Part shown: positions 43,815 to 64,000 of the stretch, piece by piece
How positions within the stretch are numbered: the first letter of the stretch is position 1
How the letters are laid out: each line of letters begins with the position of its first letter
Assembly (NCBI RefSeq): GCF_036320965.1
Contig: NC_092239.1
Span: 4,723,820 to 4,787,819 of the forward strand
Direction of reading: 5' to 3'
Source: Panulirus ornatus
Taxonomy: Eukaryota > Arthropoda > Malacostraca > Decapoda > Palinuridae
Length of the DNA: 64,000 nucleotides
Position numbers and translations under genes: made by a program
Notes under the pieces: model-generated
Told to the model about the DNA's origin: nothing
What the model saw: only the letters and a program-made list of their open reading frames with translations
The model's database searches: none

Positions 43815-44070
43815 TTTTTTTTTTTTTTTTTTTCATACGATTCGCCATTTCCCGCATTTGCGAGGTAGCGTTAAGAACAGAGGACTGGGCCTTAGAGGGA
43901 AAATCCTCACCTGGCCCCCTTCTCTGTTCCTTCTTTTGGAAAATTAAAAAAAAACGAGAGGGGAGGATTTCCAGCCACCCGCTCCCTCCCCTTTTAGTCG
44001 CCTTCTACGACACGCATGGAATACGTGGGAAGTATTCTTACTCCCCTATCCCCAGGGATAGGGGAGTAAG
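43815..44070 (-). mobile_element. SINE-like repeat, minus strand, poly(A) tail and foldback 5' end
   Basis: On the reverse strand the element ends GCGGGAAATGGCGAATCG then an A run (T run 43815-43833), as in a retroposed SINE. Other copies at 46.8 and 52.2 kb share the body, including the segment around the 'ggaaaattaaaa' tract. Its 5' end carries a perfect hairpin (44037-44070) not present in the other copies. Confidence 0.6.
44037..44070. repeat. Perfect palindrome, 16-bp arms, 2-bp spacer
   Basis: Arm 44037-44052 is CTTACTCCCCTATCCC, the spacer is CA, and 44055-44070 is its exact reverse complement. It sits at the 5' end of the 43.8-kb SINE-like copy; the other copies run from CCCAGGGA into (TA)n instead. 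Confidence 0.85.
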
Positions 44071-46440
44071 CCCAACCGCAATAGGAACCCCTTGCTGCCG
44101 AAGCTCCACTAAAACTTTTACAAGGGTCCTAGTCCACCACAGCTTAAGGGACCGAGGAATGAGTTACTACAGCTCTTACATATTTAAGAGGGAGGAGTAT
44201 TCATTACGGCTCAAGGGAATAATCATATTCCGTTACACCTTCATTACGATGCGGTGCAGATATAATCTCAGGGCAGTGAGGCGCTGCTATTGGCTCGAGC
44301 CGCCTCACACGCACAAAGACTCTTCGGCCTATTGACCTGCCCTGGAAGCAATCGAGTATTATCATATTCGATTCGTATGGATAATGACGTCTTAATCTCA
44401 GGGTTATGAAAATACAACAAAGTCGTCAACTTTAGACAAGGTTTGGTTATGAAGGGACAAATGTACGATGCAATCATAAAAATAAAGTCATGGATAATAT
44501 AGAGATGAACAACACATGGCATATTCCATATTCTATGGAGCATGCTTTTTGCTGTTTGAGTAACAAATTCATAAAATGATCTCAAAATCCTCATCTTTTA
44601 CATTTTCATGGTGTTATAAAAGACATTCGGAAGAGGCTGGAGTAACTCGGTCCACCAGGTCGCTGGAGAGGTTGAAAAGATAATGAAATGGTTGACTTTC
44701 TAAGGCGTTTAACCAGAGACAGTCCCTAAGAGGCAGAGACTACGCACAGATACATACCTACACAAAGAGACTTTACCAATAGACATGGACAAGGGTAGCG
44801 CCTTGCAATTTCATCGCATACCCTAACTGTAATCATACTGTGCACATTGTATAATTATCAATTTTGGGTTCATCTGCAACCGTCATTAGCCATCTATCAA
44901 GGCTTCTATATACAGAAAACACCTCCCAGTAAGAACAAGCATCAAGGATAATTAAATGAAAGAAAACGCTTCTAATACAAAAGTAAATAAGTACTCAAAC
45001 TCAAAGTCATCGTTTCGATTTTTTTTTTAAAACTTGCACCCCATTGTACTGCGTCCAGGATGATTTTGTTGCAAGTTTAATTTGAAATATCTAAGTGGAA
45101 ATTAAATCATACAAAACAGAAAATGTGAATGGCTGGAGAGGTAACAGGAAACATATGGGAACTCAAGACAATACGAAACAAGTACGTAACACGAGAGTGG
45201 AAAGTCGGAAATGGGGATACGAGTGGCTGGTGGGATGGTTAGCTAAACTATGGAATATCATTTCATCAGCTGAAAAGGGATTTTTTTTTTTATGGAAAAC
45301 AGAAAACGCGCAAATTCAATTTCTGACGGTTACAGAAAACGGGATCGTGAATGGCTCATGTGAAAACGGTTACCCTGAATGAAGTGCACCTCCTCACAGA
45401 CTCACAGGCAGGGACGGCGGTCAGACCGCTGGAGACGACGAAAGGGAACTAAACCCGGCCTCTGCACCTCCTCTCAGCCAGTGCAACCATCGTCTCCAAT
45501 CTTAGACACACCACGGAACTAACATTCCAGGTCAGCTGTGGTTTTTACTGTCTATAGTTTTTACAATGAAATATTTTTCACCGATTCCGATTTTTTTTCT
45601 TGCTGTTATGTAACTTACGTACTGTCACAGTTACAAAACTGTCGTGATAGACTTGTTAATGAAGCGAATGTGTGACACATATTGTTACTTTACATATTTC
45701 CAACTTAAATCTGTGGTATTTAATCTTTATGGAAACTAACGGGTTAATACATATATTATAAAACTCATGTAATCCAACCAAACGACTTGGTGGGGTAACG
45801 AAACTAGGATGCATCATTATTATTCCTGTCGTCCTAACAAAATTCATTAAAGACGATTAGTGTTTCATTGTGGTTTCTTTAGTTGAACGCTCTAGAATCT
45901 AGAAAACATCAACTAACTTAGGTTACGTTAAGAAATAAGCAACTTCGATGCTGGTACAGATAAATTTGATGAAGGGTAGGTCAAGAAATACAATTTCGTA
46001 CATGAAACAGCTCTCCTATAAAACAAGTAAAAGAAATCACGTCCGTGTCAATGTGGCCTTATTTATAGAAAGTACAATATATAAAAATTCAAAACAGAGG
46101 ATCTGTGGGTAATGTTAATCCTGTTATGATGAATATGAAGGTAATGGCCGATTCGTTAGGTATAGCGTGCTAAATGATGAAGTGCCAGTATACTTTGTCT
46201 CACTTTTAACCCATGTTGCCCATTTTGTGGTTGTATGATGCCACTGGTTTAGCACACAGTGTGGGCTGTGGGGAATGCTGAAGAACGTCGTGACTGGTGA
46301 TATACTGTGGATGCTGAGAAGCGGGATTCCAAGTGGTAGATAGTGTGGGTAATTTTTAAGGGTAACGTAGTTAATGCTTTTGAGGCATTATTGAGATTTA
46401 GCATAGTGAAGAGAAGAATCAATTTGGCATTTGGCCGCAA
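44071..46440. other. Unassigned DNA
   Basis: No recognised gene or repeat; ORFs below 110 codons with no splice support. Confidence 0.4.
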
Positions 46441-46444
46441 GTTG

Positions 46445-46454
<10 letters not shown>

Positions 46455-46531
<77 letters not shown>
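46455..46531. repeat. (TA)n array
   Basis: Left flank of the 46.53-kb repeat copy. Confidence 0.97.
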
Positions 46532-47030
<499 letters not shown>

Positions 47031-48189
47031 TATATATATATATATAATTTGTGTGGGTTTCGAATTCAGGCTTGGTTTGATAGATTGTTTTGCCAACAAC
47101 GGTACATCTGAAGCTCTTTTACTTACTTATGATGTTTTACGCGAAGTTTTACGTGTTGCCCCTTTTCATAACCTTATACATATATCATGCATTAACCTTG
47201 AGAATAAGCACTTTTAAAGGCCTAGTTTACCAAAAAAGGGAGGATGAACATTAGCGTTGGCTATGGGCCGGCTGCCTCGTCTCGGATTTAAACGCGGGTT
47301 CGATTAAAACGGTGGGTCGCCATTATTGATGGCTAGTACATACAATACAGTAAATACTTTGTATACTTAAAATTGCCCATAGATACACGGCACAAACTTT
47401 CTGCCTTGGGCACTACTCTGCTCCAAGAAATCGCAAACCGTTTGAACTGTTCTTATTGATGCATCTCTCCTGAAGGACTACCCTGCCTCAAATAATTGTG
47501 GACATCTGTCATGACATTATTGAAAAATCCCAAGTTGATAACGTGATCTCTGACTTCCGAAATAATGAGTACTGTATTGTTTTGTTCGATGATGCTGTCT
47601 AATGGCAAGACTCGTAGTGATAGCTTTGTAAAGCCTGAGATAGTGTATATCAGCAATCAGGGTGTGAATTACCTGGCACAGTAATTTCCACAGCTACTTC
47701 AAGCAGATTAGTATACAGATGCAGACACATAATTAACAATATATAGGGATTACAGGGTCCTCCAGGATTACTTTCATCATTATGGCAAAAGGTGGTAAAG
47801 AAATGCTTCGCTACGACTGGTTGCTGCTACAAGACAGAGAAATTAGGTCATCTACTTACTGGACGGTAGCTTTATGTACGACTTTATATTGTATACGTAA
47901 AATCCCTTCAGCATGACGGTATGATGGCCGTCATGTCACAGTTTACTTGAGGATCATACTCTAAAGTTATTCCATCGTGGTCACCGTGATAATAATATCA
48001 AAGGTAAGGACAAGAAACTTTGATCCTTTTTTTGCGGGGGTCCATCAGCAGCCGTCTGGTGGAGCCTTTTCTACGATATTATCATTGCTACTTGTACTTA
48101 TATAATAGCAGTTCTCAGACATATGTTAAAGCCCTTTCTGAACCATACCTGAGGCACTGCGCCATACCAGTACTATCTACTATCTAATT

Positions 48190-48300
48190 CTGTTACAGGC
48201 TCCAGTCACGGAAGGCAGTGTCTTTAACGACGTTTAGACCTTGAAAGGGGGAAAAGGAAAGGACAAGAAACATAAAGATGATAGGAAGTTAAAGATGTAT
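48190..48300 (+). repeat. 'ggctccagtcacgga' dispersed repeat, copy 2
   Basis: TTACAGGCTCCAGTCACGGA followed by a purine-rich GAAAGGGGGAAAAGGAAAGG tail. The middle differs from copy 1. Confidence 0.45.
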
Positions 48301-50238
48301 AATCTATGAGGATAAAGGGCGGTGGAAAAACTTCATTCACCCTTCTAAAAGGGAAGGTAGTACCTCTTCAGAAAAACTTAGGCTTGGTGTTTTGTTCCAG
48401 TGGTGCAAGAAAAGAAACAGAAATCTCAATGGCTCACCTCTTAGTTGTCACCATCCGCACCCAAATTGTAATGCCATGGCTTATCGAGTACTGCGTGGAC
48501 AAATAAATAGTCGAAGTACTAAAGCAGAAACCGAAGTAATATCTGTAGAAGAAGAAAAGTAATTAACACTCCTGTTAACGAAATCTGCGTATGCACTACA
48601 CTAACACGAATGCGTCTATTTTGTCATTTCGTCTATCAAAATATGTGACGAAATTCACACATTTTACTTATTCCTTCATAAAAATATTTTCTAGAAAAAA
48701 CTACCGACAAGTTTGTATTTACTTGTCTATCATTGCCATGACTTTCGTATCCAACACAAAAAGAGCTTTGGCAATACTTGTGGAACGAAACGTGACTGTG
48801 AGCACGAGGTACCTCTCGCCTTGTGCTTGAAGCTGTCACGTGTGCCAGCTGTGCTTGCATGCAATATAAATATACATCTTAGGGAGGTTGGTTGAATATG
48901 CATACTTAAAAGGCTTTTAAGAATCTTTGTGCGTCTTCATCCACACGCACATACAATAGCACAGCCTAGTTTCGTTCCACGGCATACAGACCGATAGGTT
49001 ACAGAGCATATAACTTGATTCAACACTTGACTCAAAACATTTAGTAAACACTTGTAAAACGTACCTACAAGCTGAGCATAATCACACTTAATATCAAGAG
49101 AACCATAGCGTTCGACACGTCACACACTAGAATTTCTTTGGGAAAGTTATAACTAAAACGAATGGTAAACATAGTTAAATAAAGTACACAACCAACATAA
49201 TCAAACAAAGTACACATGTGATGTAGTACCTCAGGTGAGTGACCTGACCCTGGGTGGATATCGATCTACTTGGAACCTTAGCAAGAGTAGTGTCTGGTTG
49301 CTTCAACCCCACAACGAGAGAAGGAAAGTGCGTATGTCTGCTCTCACGCCAAGTGCGGGTGAAAAATAATATAATCAATCCAGGAGGATGACCCGTCAAC
49401 AAAAAAAATCCTTTAATTTTATCTACAATAATGTACGTTAAATGTAGTTGCGATTTCTGGCTTCTGAACCCTCGATGATCAACAGCCACTGAATCTAACA
49501 TACATGTATCTACTGATAAAGAGAGGGACGATGGCTAATGGGGCGCCCATACCATCCTACACATTCAGCACGGTCTTACCTCTGTACTCGTACCTACGTT
49601 CGCGAGGATACGGCAAGCGTTTGTGGACCCCATAATATATTACGTAATAAGTGTGTTTGATGTTCCTGGTGATGAGCTGTGGCCACGAGAGGAGGTCTGG
49701 AGCGAGTCACTACTATGTAGACAAAACGGCAATGTCAAATTATCGTGTCGAGTTAGTTTTGGCGCATGTATCATCCAGCAATTCTACCCCATGAAGTCCT
49801 TGTCGACATATCTGGTTGCATAAGGCTGATGAGTGTGTCCGTGGGCGTGAGGGCTTCTTTCTCCATCAACAGGTTGATCCTGGGCTGCCAGCCCCTCTCC
49901 CTCCCTTCCCAGCTCTCAGCCAGAATTCCCCAGCGTTCATTTTTATGGTATGATGAATGGCAGGTGGACTAGGATAGAGGGGTAAAGCATAGTAACTGGA
50001 TAAGGGTTGGTAACGTATTAGACAGTGGTTTTAGTAATATTGAATAGTCAGCGGCATGAAGGATAGTGGGTTAGAGTGTGGAGGATGGCTGGTATCGGAG
50101 CTTAGATAGTAGGACAGCAAAGCTTGGACGTCATAGAATAAGAAAATAAATGTCATAGTAAGGGATAATTAACCACCTTATTTATCAAGCCTCGTGCTAT
50201 GGCTCTGGCAAAATATAACTGGCACTTGACAAACTTGA

Positions 50239-50239
<1 letters not shown>

Positions 50240-50309
<70 letters not shown>
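50240..50309. repeat. (TA)n array
   Basis: Uninterrupted; no recognised element beside it. Confidence 0.97.
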
Positions 50310-50312
<3 letters not shown>

Positions 50313-51761
50313 GGTCAAATTACAGGGATGGGTTAAGGATCCAAGTACTCTTTACATTTATATACGCAGTCAGGAGTGGGTGAGTAAAATTATGAATGGA
50401 CGCTAGATTAGAATATTGAGGTAGGTTACAGAAGGTGGGCGAAGATCCCGCAAATTCATTACACACTCATATTACTCCCAGGTAGCGGAGTAGCAAACAG
50501 CGGGTAGAACTCAGATAAGCATCTCATCGTCGCATGACGTTTTATTGCCAAAGTTGCGTGGCGTCGCTGCGCCCGTACCGAGGTCGCTGGATTTTTCATA
50601 ATGTTCGTCAGCCTTGTTTTTATAGTCCCTGGACTTATACCTACTGTCCCTCTCGTTTTTGCATGCGAACATCGCTATATTTTGGCCTCGTGGTTATTGT
50701 TTTATCCTCCTTTTCTGAACTATGAACTCATTAAAGCATTTAGGGTAGACTTCTAGCGTAAAGTCGATAACAGCTATTTACTAAGGGAGGGAGGACAAAC
50801 TGAAGAGGACTTGAAAGGTAACGAGTGGGGATGTGGGGGTGGGGGGTCGTCTACAGGCGACCAAGCTCGGCTACTACCAGCTGGCATGCCCAAGGGTCGA
50901 TAGATTCATTCTGCTATTGTTAATAAGACCCAGGTATAGGTACCAGCTGTGTGCAGGCAAGACAGTGTGTGTGGGTGATCGATGAAACTCATGGCAACCA
51001 GCCTATCGCGGCAAGTAAGGTGAAGTTGTCATGAAGTCCAAGTGATGGTAGGGTGCTTAGCGGGAAATTCACTGTGGATCGTTTAAACCAAATCTAACAT
51101 TCTCCCTATTGATGAATTCATGACTATATGTAATTAAGTACATCAGACTTTTAGGAAAATTCCTGGTAATATCTCTTAACAAAAGACGCGTGTTTGCAGG
51201 CATACTAACATATCAACATATTCAGCCAAGATTTAGGGATTTTATGCTTTAGGAGCTCCGCTTCGTACGCCTTTTTATGACCGAAGCAAGTGATATTTTA
51301 GTCATAAAACGCAGTCAGCTTTAATGACAGGGGTTAGACTTCCTTTGAAAATTCAGGCTTCCTTTGAAACATGACGACAGGGAGGGATTCAGAACTTTAG
51401 AAAGAAAAAAAAAAATACTGGCTTGACACCACGAACTAATGAACAGGGTACATACCAAAGAAATAAGCCACCGTGACCAGGGTATTTGCTGTCTTTGGGG
51501 TCAAGGTCAGCTAAACACTTATATTGCCTGACAGCTTTGGTCGGTGAAATATGACAAGATATTTATGTTCTAAGTCTAGTATTAGAAAAATGTTGTGGTC
51601 TATTTATTGTTAGATTATTGTGTTGCATGATATACGAGTAGTACACGAAAAATATACGCTCCAAAAAATCTTTCATCAGGACCCTGGGTCCAGTTAATAG
51701 CTCACAAGACAAAAACAAAGTTTACTTTACTTACCGAAATACACTCGTGGTCCGTATTAAG

Positions 51762-52109
51762 CCTTTTAGTAGCTGCCATGGATCTTGGAGACATATAATG
51801 CTTCACTGGCTAACGTAAACATGTGTTTGTTGGCAGCCCGACACGACCTCCACAATGGCCTGACCTATATTCCTGGCGTGACGACGATAGCCTTCAAAAA
51901 GTTACTTCATGATGCTCGTTATTTATTCACGGAGCTCTCTGTAATGATAGATATAGGCGTTCCTTGAGTTATAAGGCCTGGCTGACAGGCATCGATCGTT
52001 GGGGGTTACGGGGTTTTGAATAATGAAGGCGATGCCGCTTCCCTAATAGTGTTGAATAATTTGTGTTCGGGTACTCCACGGCGACTTCGTTCCCATATCC
52101 CCTTACAAT
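51762..52109 (+). repeat. Inverted repeat pair, left copy (348 bp)
   Basis: Nearly identical to the reverse complement of 53880-54209; shared runs include TTACTTCATGATGCTCGTTA and AAGGCCTGGCTGACAGGCAT. One end is TTTAGTAGC, the other CCCCTTACAA next to a (TA)n array. Small indels separate the copies (for example an extra TTGAATAA here). A 60-codon ORF inside is not conserved in the other copy. Confidence 0.7.
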
Positions 52110-52136
52110 ATTCATCTATCTACCTATCTATCTATC

Positions 52137-52141
<5 letters not shown>

Positions 52142-52225
<84 letters not shown>
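52142..52225. repeat. (TA)n array
   Basis: Preceded by CTATCTATC tetranucleotide units; lies between the left inverted-repeat copy and SINE-like copy 3. Confidence 0.97.
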
Positions 52226-52228
<3 letters not shown>

Positions 52229-52419
52229 CCCTGGGGACAGGGAAGAAAGAATACTTCCCACGTTCTCCCTGCGTGTCGAAGGCGACTAAAAGGGAAGGGA
52301 GCGGGGGGGCTCGTTCTTAATTTTCCAAAAGAAGGAACAGAGAAGGGGCCAAGTGAGGATATTCCCTTAAAGACTCAGTCCTCTGTTCTTAACGCTACCT
52401 CGCTCACGCGGGAAATGGC

Positions 52420-52421
<2 letters not shown>
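52226..52421 (+). mobile_element. SINE-like repeat copy 3, flanked on both sides by (TA)n
   Basis: Starts TATCCCTGGGGACAGGG and ends CGGGAAATGGCGAA, opposite in orientation to the other two full copies. A long (TA)n array abuts each end with no other sequence between. Confidence 0.6.

Positions 52422-52499
<78 letters not shown>
52422..52499. repeat. (TA)n array
   Basis: Right flank of SINE-like copy 3. Confidence 0.97.
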
Positions 52500-52501
<2 letters not shown>

Positions 52502-53796
52502 CATGTTCCTATGTATGTGTGTGTGTCTGCTGCTCAGTGCAGGAAAAGAGCTCAAAGCACTCGTGGACTATGTATGTGTACACACAGACCGTCGCCTAGC
52601 AGCTGATACCAATACACACGCACACAAGACGCCACGTGAAGTTCCGGGAATTTACACCCTTGGGGATCGCTGGGGAGCTGAAACTGGGAGAGGGGGGTAT
52701 TATACCACTTAGAAATGACCGGGAGGAAGGCGCACGTACTCAAACAGTTTATGAATATTTCTGTCTCATCCCATGCTTCTTTGTCATTCCTAAACTAATC
52801 ATAAACTTTTTTGTTTAACCTCTTCCCTATCATGCACCACTTCCTATTGTGTCCCCAAGCCCTAAACTGACCCTCCCTTTATTTTGCTTCCCCACGAACT
52901 CCAGGGAGGGAAAAATGGGCCTCCGAAATGTCCGGCACATTGGTAACACTTTTCTCGTCCCATTGGCAAATTTTAGTATCATTATGCCAACGGGAGACTC
53001 AAGTTAGCTTAGGTTACTCAGAAAATTTGTTGATAAAAATAAACAGCACTAAAGCATCAATTGTTCCCAGAACACATATCAGATTTCCATCCACTGACCT
53101 CAGTGCATTAGGCTGCCAGCTTGGTGGCTATGGGTGTTTCTGTTACCCTGTACTAAACTTTTTTTTGACCAATACTTAACAGCGACATATGTTTAAAATC
53201 ATTTGATTTTCACCCATTTATTTTTTCACTCCATTCTTCTATGCTGTTGGCACATGTAATTCTTGTGTGGGGACGTGCGTGGGGATTATATAAGGTTTTC
53301 GACAGAAGGGATTCTTGATGTTTAATATATCTGAATTTATATGTAGGGAAGATCAACCATTAATTCTCTTGAAACGGGGCGCTGGGTTGAGAAAGGTTGG
53401 GAGCCAATGGCTCACTCTACGCAAAGTTGATGTATTTCACAACGATGGGTTAACCTAGTTACGGAAAGCAACACTTAGAACTACTGCTAGAATCGAGACA
53501 TGATTCAGCTTGCTGGGCTGTAAGTTTGTCTTCTTGCTTGTGTACCGGTCAACACTTTGCCGTGACCCTTGGATGACGCAACTCCATCAGGCCACCTACG
53601 AACGATGTCACAGTTCATTGCCAACGTCCTTGGATCATTCAGGGTCGCTTAGGTGCCATAATTAGTTATGTGACGTAAGGACGGATGATGATACTCTGTC
53701 GTCTAGTTACTCATGGATGACGTTTGGGAGATTGCTCGTACTAGTCAGCCTTCCTATAGATACATTATATAAAACTTTGCATGCTAAAAAAGGGAA

Positions 53797-53799
<3 letters not shown>
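52500..53799. other. Loop between the inverted-repeat copies
   Basis: 1.3 kb with no recognised gene, transposase or repeat; CpG-normal. Confidence 0.4.

Positions 53800-53879
<80 letters not shown>
53800..53879. repeat. (TA)n array
   Basis: Ends directly at the right inverted-repeat copy. Confidence 0.97.
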
Positions 53880-53883
<4 letters not shown>

Positions 53884-54209
53884 AAGGGGTTTTGGAAACG
53901 AAGTCGCCGTGGAGTACCCGAACACACTATTCGGGAAGCGGCATCGCCTTCACTATTCAAAACCCCGTAAACCCCAACAATCGATGCCTGTCAGCCAGGC
54001 CTTATAACTCAAGGAACGCATGTATCTATCATTACAGAGAGCTCCATGAATAAATAACGAGCATCATGAAGTAACTTTTTAAAGACGATCGTCGTTACGC
54101 CAGGAACATAGATTAGGCCATTGTGGAGGTCGTGTCGGGCTGCCAACAAACATGTTTACGTTAGCCAGTGAAGCATTATGTCTCTAAGATCCATGGCTGC
54201 TACTAAAGG
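53880..54209 (-). repeat. Inverted repeat pair, right copy (330 bp)
   Basis: Reverse-complement copy of 51762-52109. It begins directly at the end of a (TA)n array with TTGTAAGGGG and ends ATCCATGGCTGCTACTAAAGG. The two copies diverge by substitutions and indels, so they are separate insertions or an old inverted duplication. Confidence 0.7.
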
Positions 54210-54405
54210 ATATATATCATAGTTAACCATCCAGCCTGATGCCTGTTTAACATTGTTTCTTTTTCATGTCCTTGTCGTATGTTATCGAAAATTATTTAAC
54301 GATTCTGACTTCGTAATCCTATCTGTTCTCAATTCATGATATAATCTAATGTTAACGTTAGTATGACTTGTTATGCCTGATCTGTTCTCACCTCAGGAGT
54401 TAGGC

Positions 54406-63658
<9,253 letters not shown>

Positions 63659-64000
63659 GTGAGGGAAGGATTAAATTATGCACTTCAGGTGTTTGAACAC
63701 CTGATTTCAAAAGATGGAGAGGTCATAGGGAGAGGGAAAGACAAAAGATGGTAAAATATTCCACAGTTGCACTGTATGACAAGGAGGTAGCATAATGATC
63801 ATTCTTCATGTGACAAATCTCCACAAAGAAACTTTGGGGAGCAGCAGCAAGTCGCAAACCATAGATTCAGAACTTGGGAGCTGGGACACATGCAAACAGC
63901 TCACAAGAGCAGTGGCTGAGATAAGTTCCATAGATAAGTAAGAGGGCAACATCAAGGGGGATGGAAAGGGATAGCTGATGAGAGGCAATAGTAGGAGAGT

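Larger units (their letters stand above)
47047..51761. other. Unassigned DNA
   Basis: Apart from the 48.2-kb repeat copy and the 50.2-kb (TA)n array nothing is recognised. GCGGGTTCGATT at 47295 resembles a pol III B box, but no A box or tRNA fold is seen around it. Confidence 0.4.

Noticed and set aside
43670..44335. 221-codon ORF, the longest in the window
   Set aside because: It is made of a 33-bp tandem repeat, a poly(T) tract, a SINE-like element and a hairpin; not a gene.
51785..51967. 60-codon ORF inside the left inverted-repeat copy
   Set aside because: The right copy carries indels and stops in the same frame, so the frame is not conserved.

Overview
The window reads as nuclear DNA of an animal, most likely a decapod crustacean. 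Coding sequence is split into short exons with GT..AG introns. There are at least 18 long (TA)n arrays. Several interspersed repeats look like families I associate with decapod genomes: one containing the core 'gcgggaaatggcgaa', one around 'cacgcgcaaaattgtgatc', and a 'gacccttgagcacgac' palindromic family. Degraded non-LTR retrotransposons are common. The decapod call is recognition from memory, not a search, so treat it as probable. No bacterial, organellar or viral gene set is seen.

Layout. 1-22.6 kb: gene-free and CpG-rich, with microsatellites, minisatellites and many copies of an imperfect palindromic repeat. 22.7-37.1 kb (+): an eleven-exon gene for an F-box protein of about 550 residues, with an N-terminal F-box and a beta-strand-rich, propeller-like C-terminal part. 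An AATAAA lies 61 bases after the stop. Its introns hold pieces of at least two non-LTR retrotransposon families in both orientations. 37.1-40.4 kb: 3' flank with a degraded minus-strand retroelement endonuclease. 40.4-54.4 kb: CpG-rich repeat mosaic of (TA)n arrays, SINE-like elements, foldbacks and a divergent inverted-repeat pair; one weak exon candidate at 41.9-42.05 kb. 54.4 kb to the window end (+): the first eight exons of a second gene for a secreted or membrane-anchored glycoprotein of unknown family. It starts with a signal peptide and runs off the right edge. Its fourth intron holds a degraded jockey-like reverse transcriptase.

The two genes are on the same strand about 17 kb apart, and nothing in the sequence links their functions. 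The F-box protein would be a substrate adaptor of an SCF ubiquitin ligase. The second protein would enter the secretory pathway. Both gene bodies are strongly CpG-depleted after their first exons and carry no long (TA)n arrays there, while flanking DNA is CpG-normal and (TA)n-rich; germline gene-body methylation would explain the CpG loss.

Exon boundaries were assigned by hand from splice consensus and reading phase. All but two junctions join without ambiguity. The exceptions are exon 2/exon 3 of the F-box gene and the exon 2 donor of the second gene.
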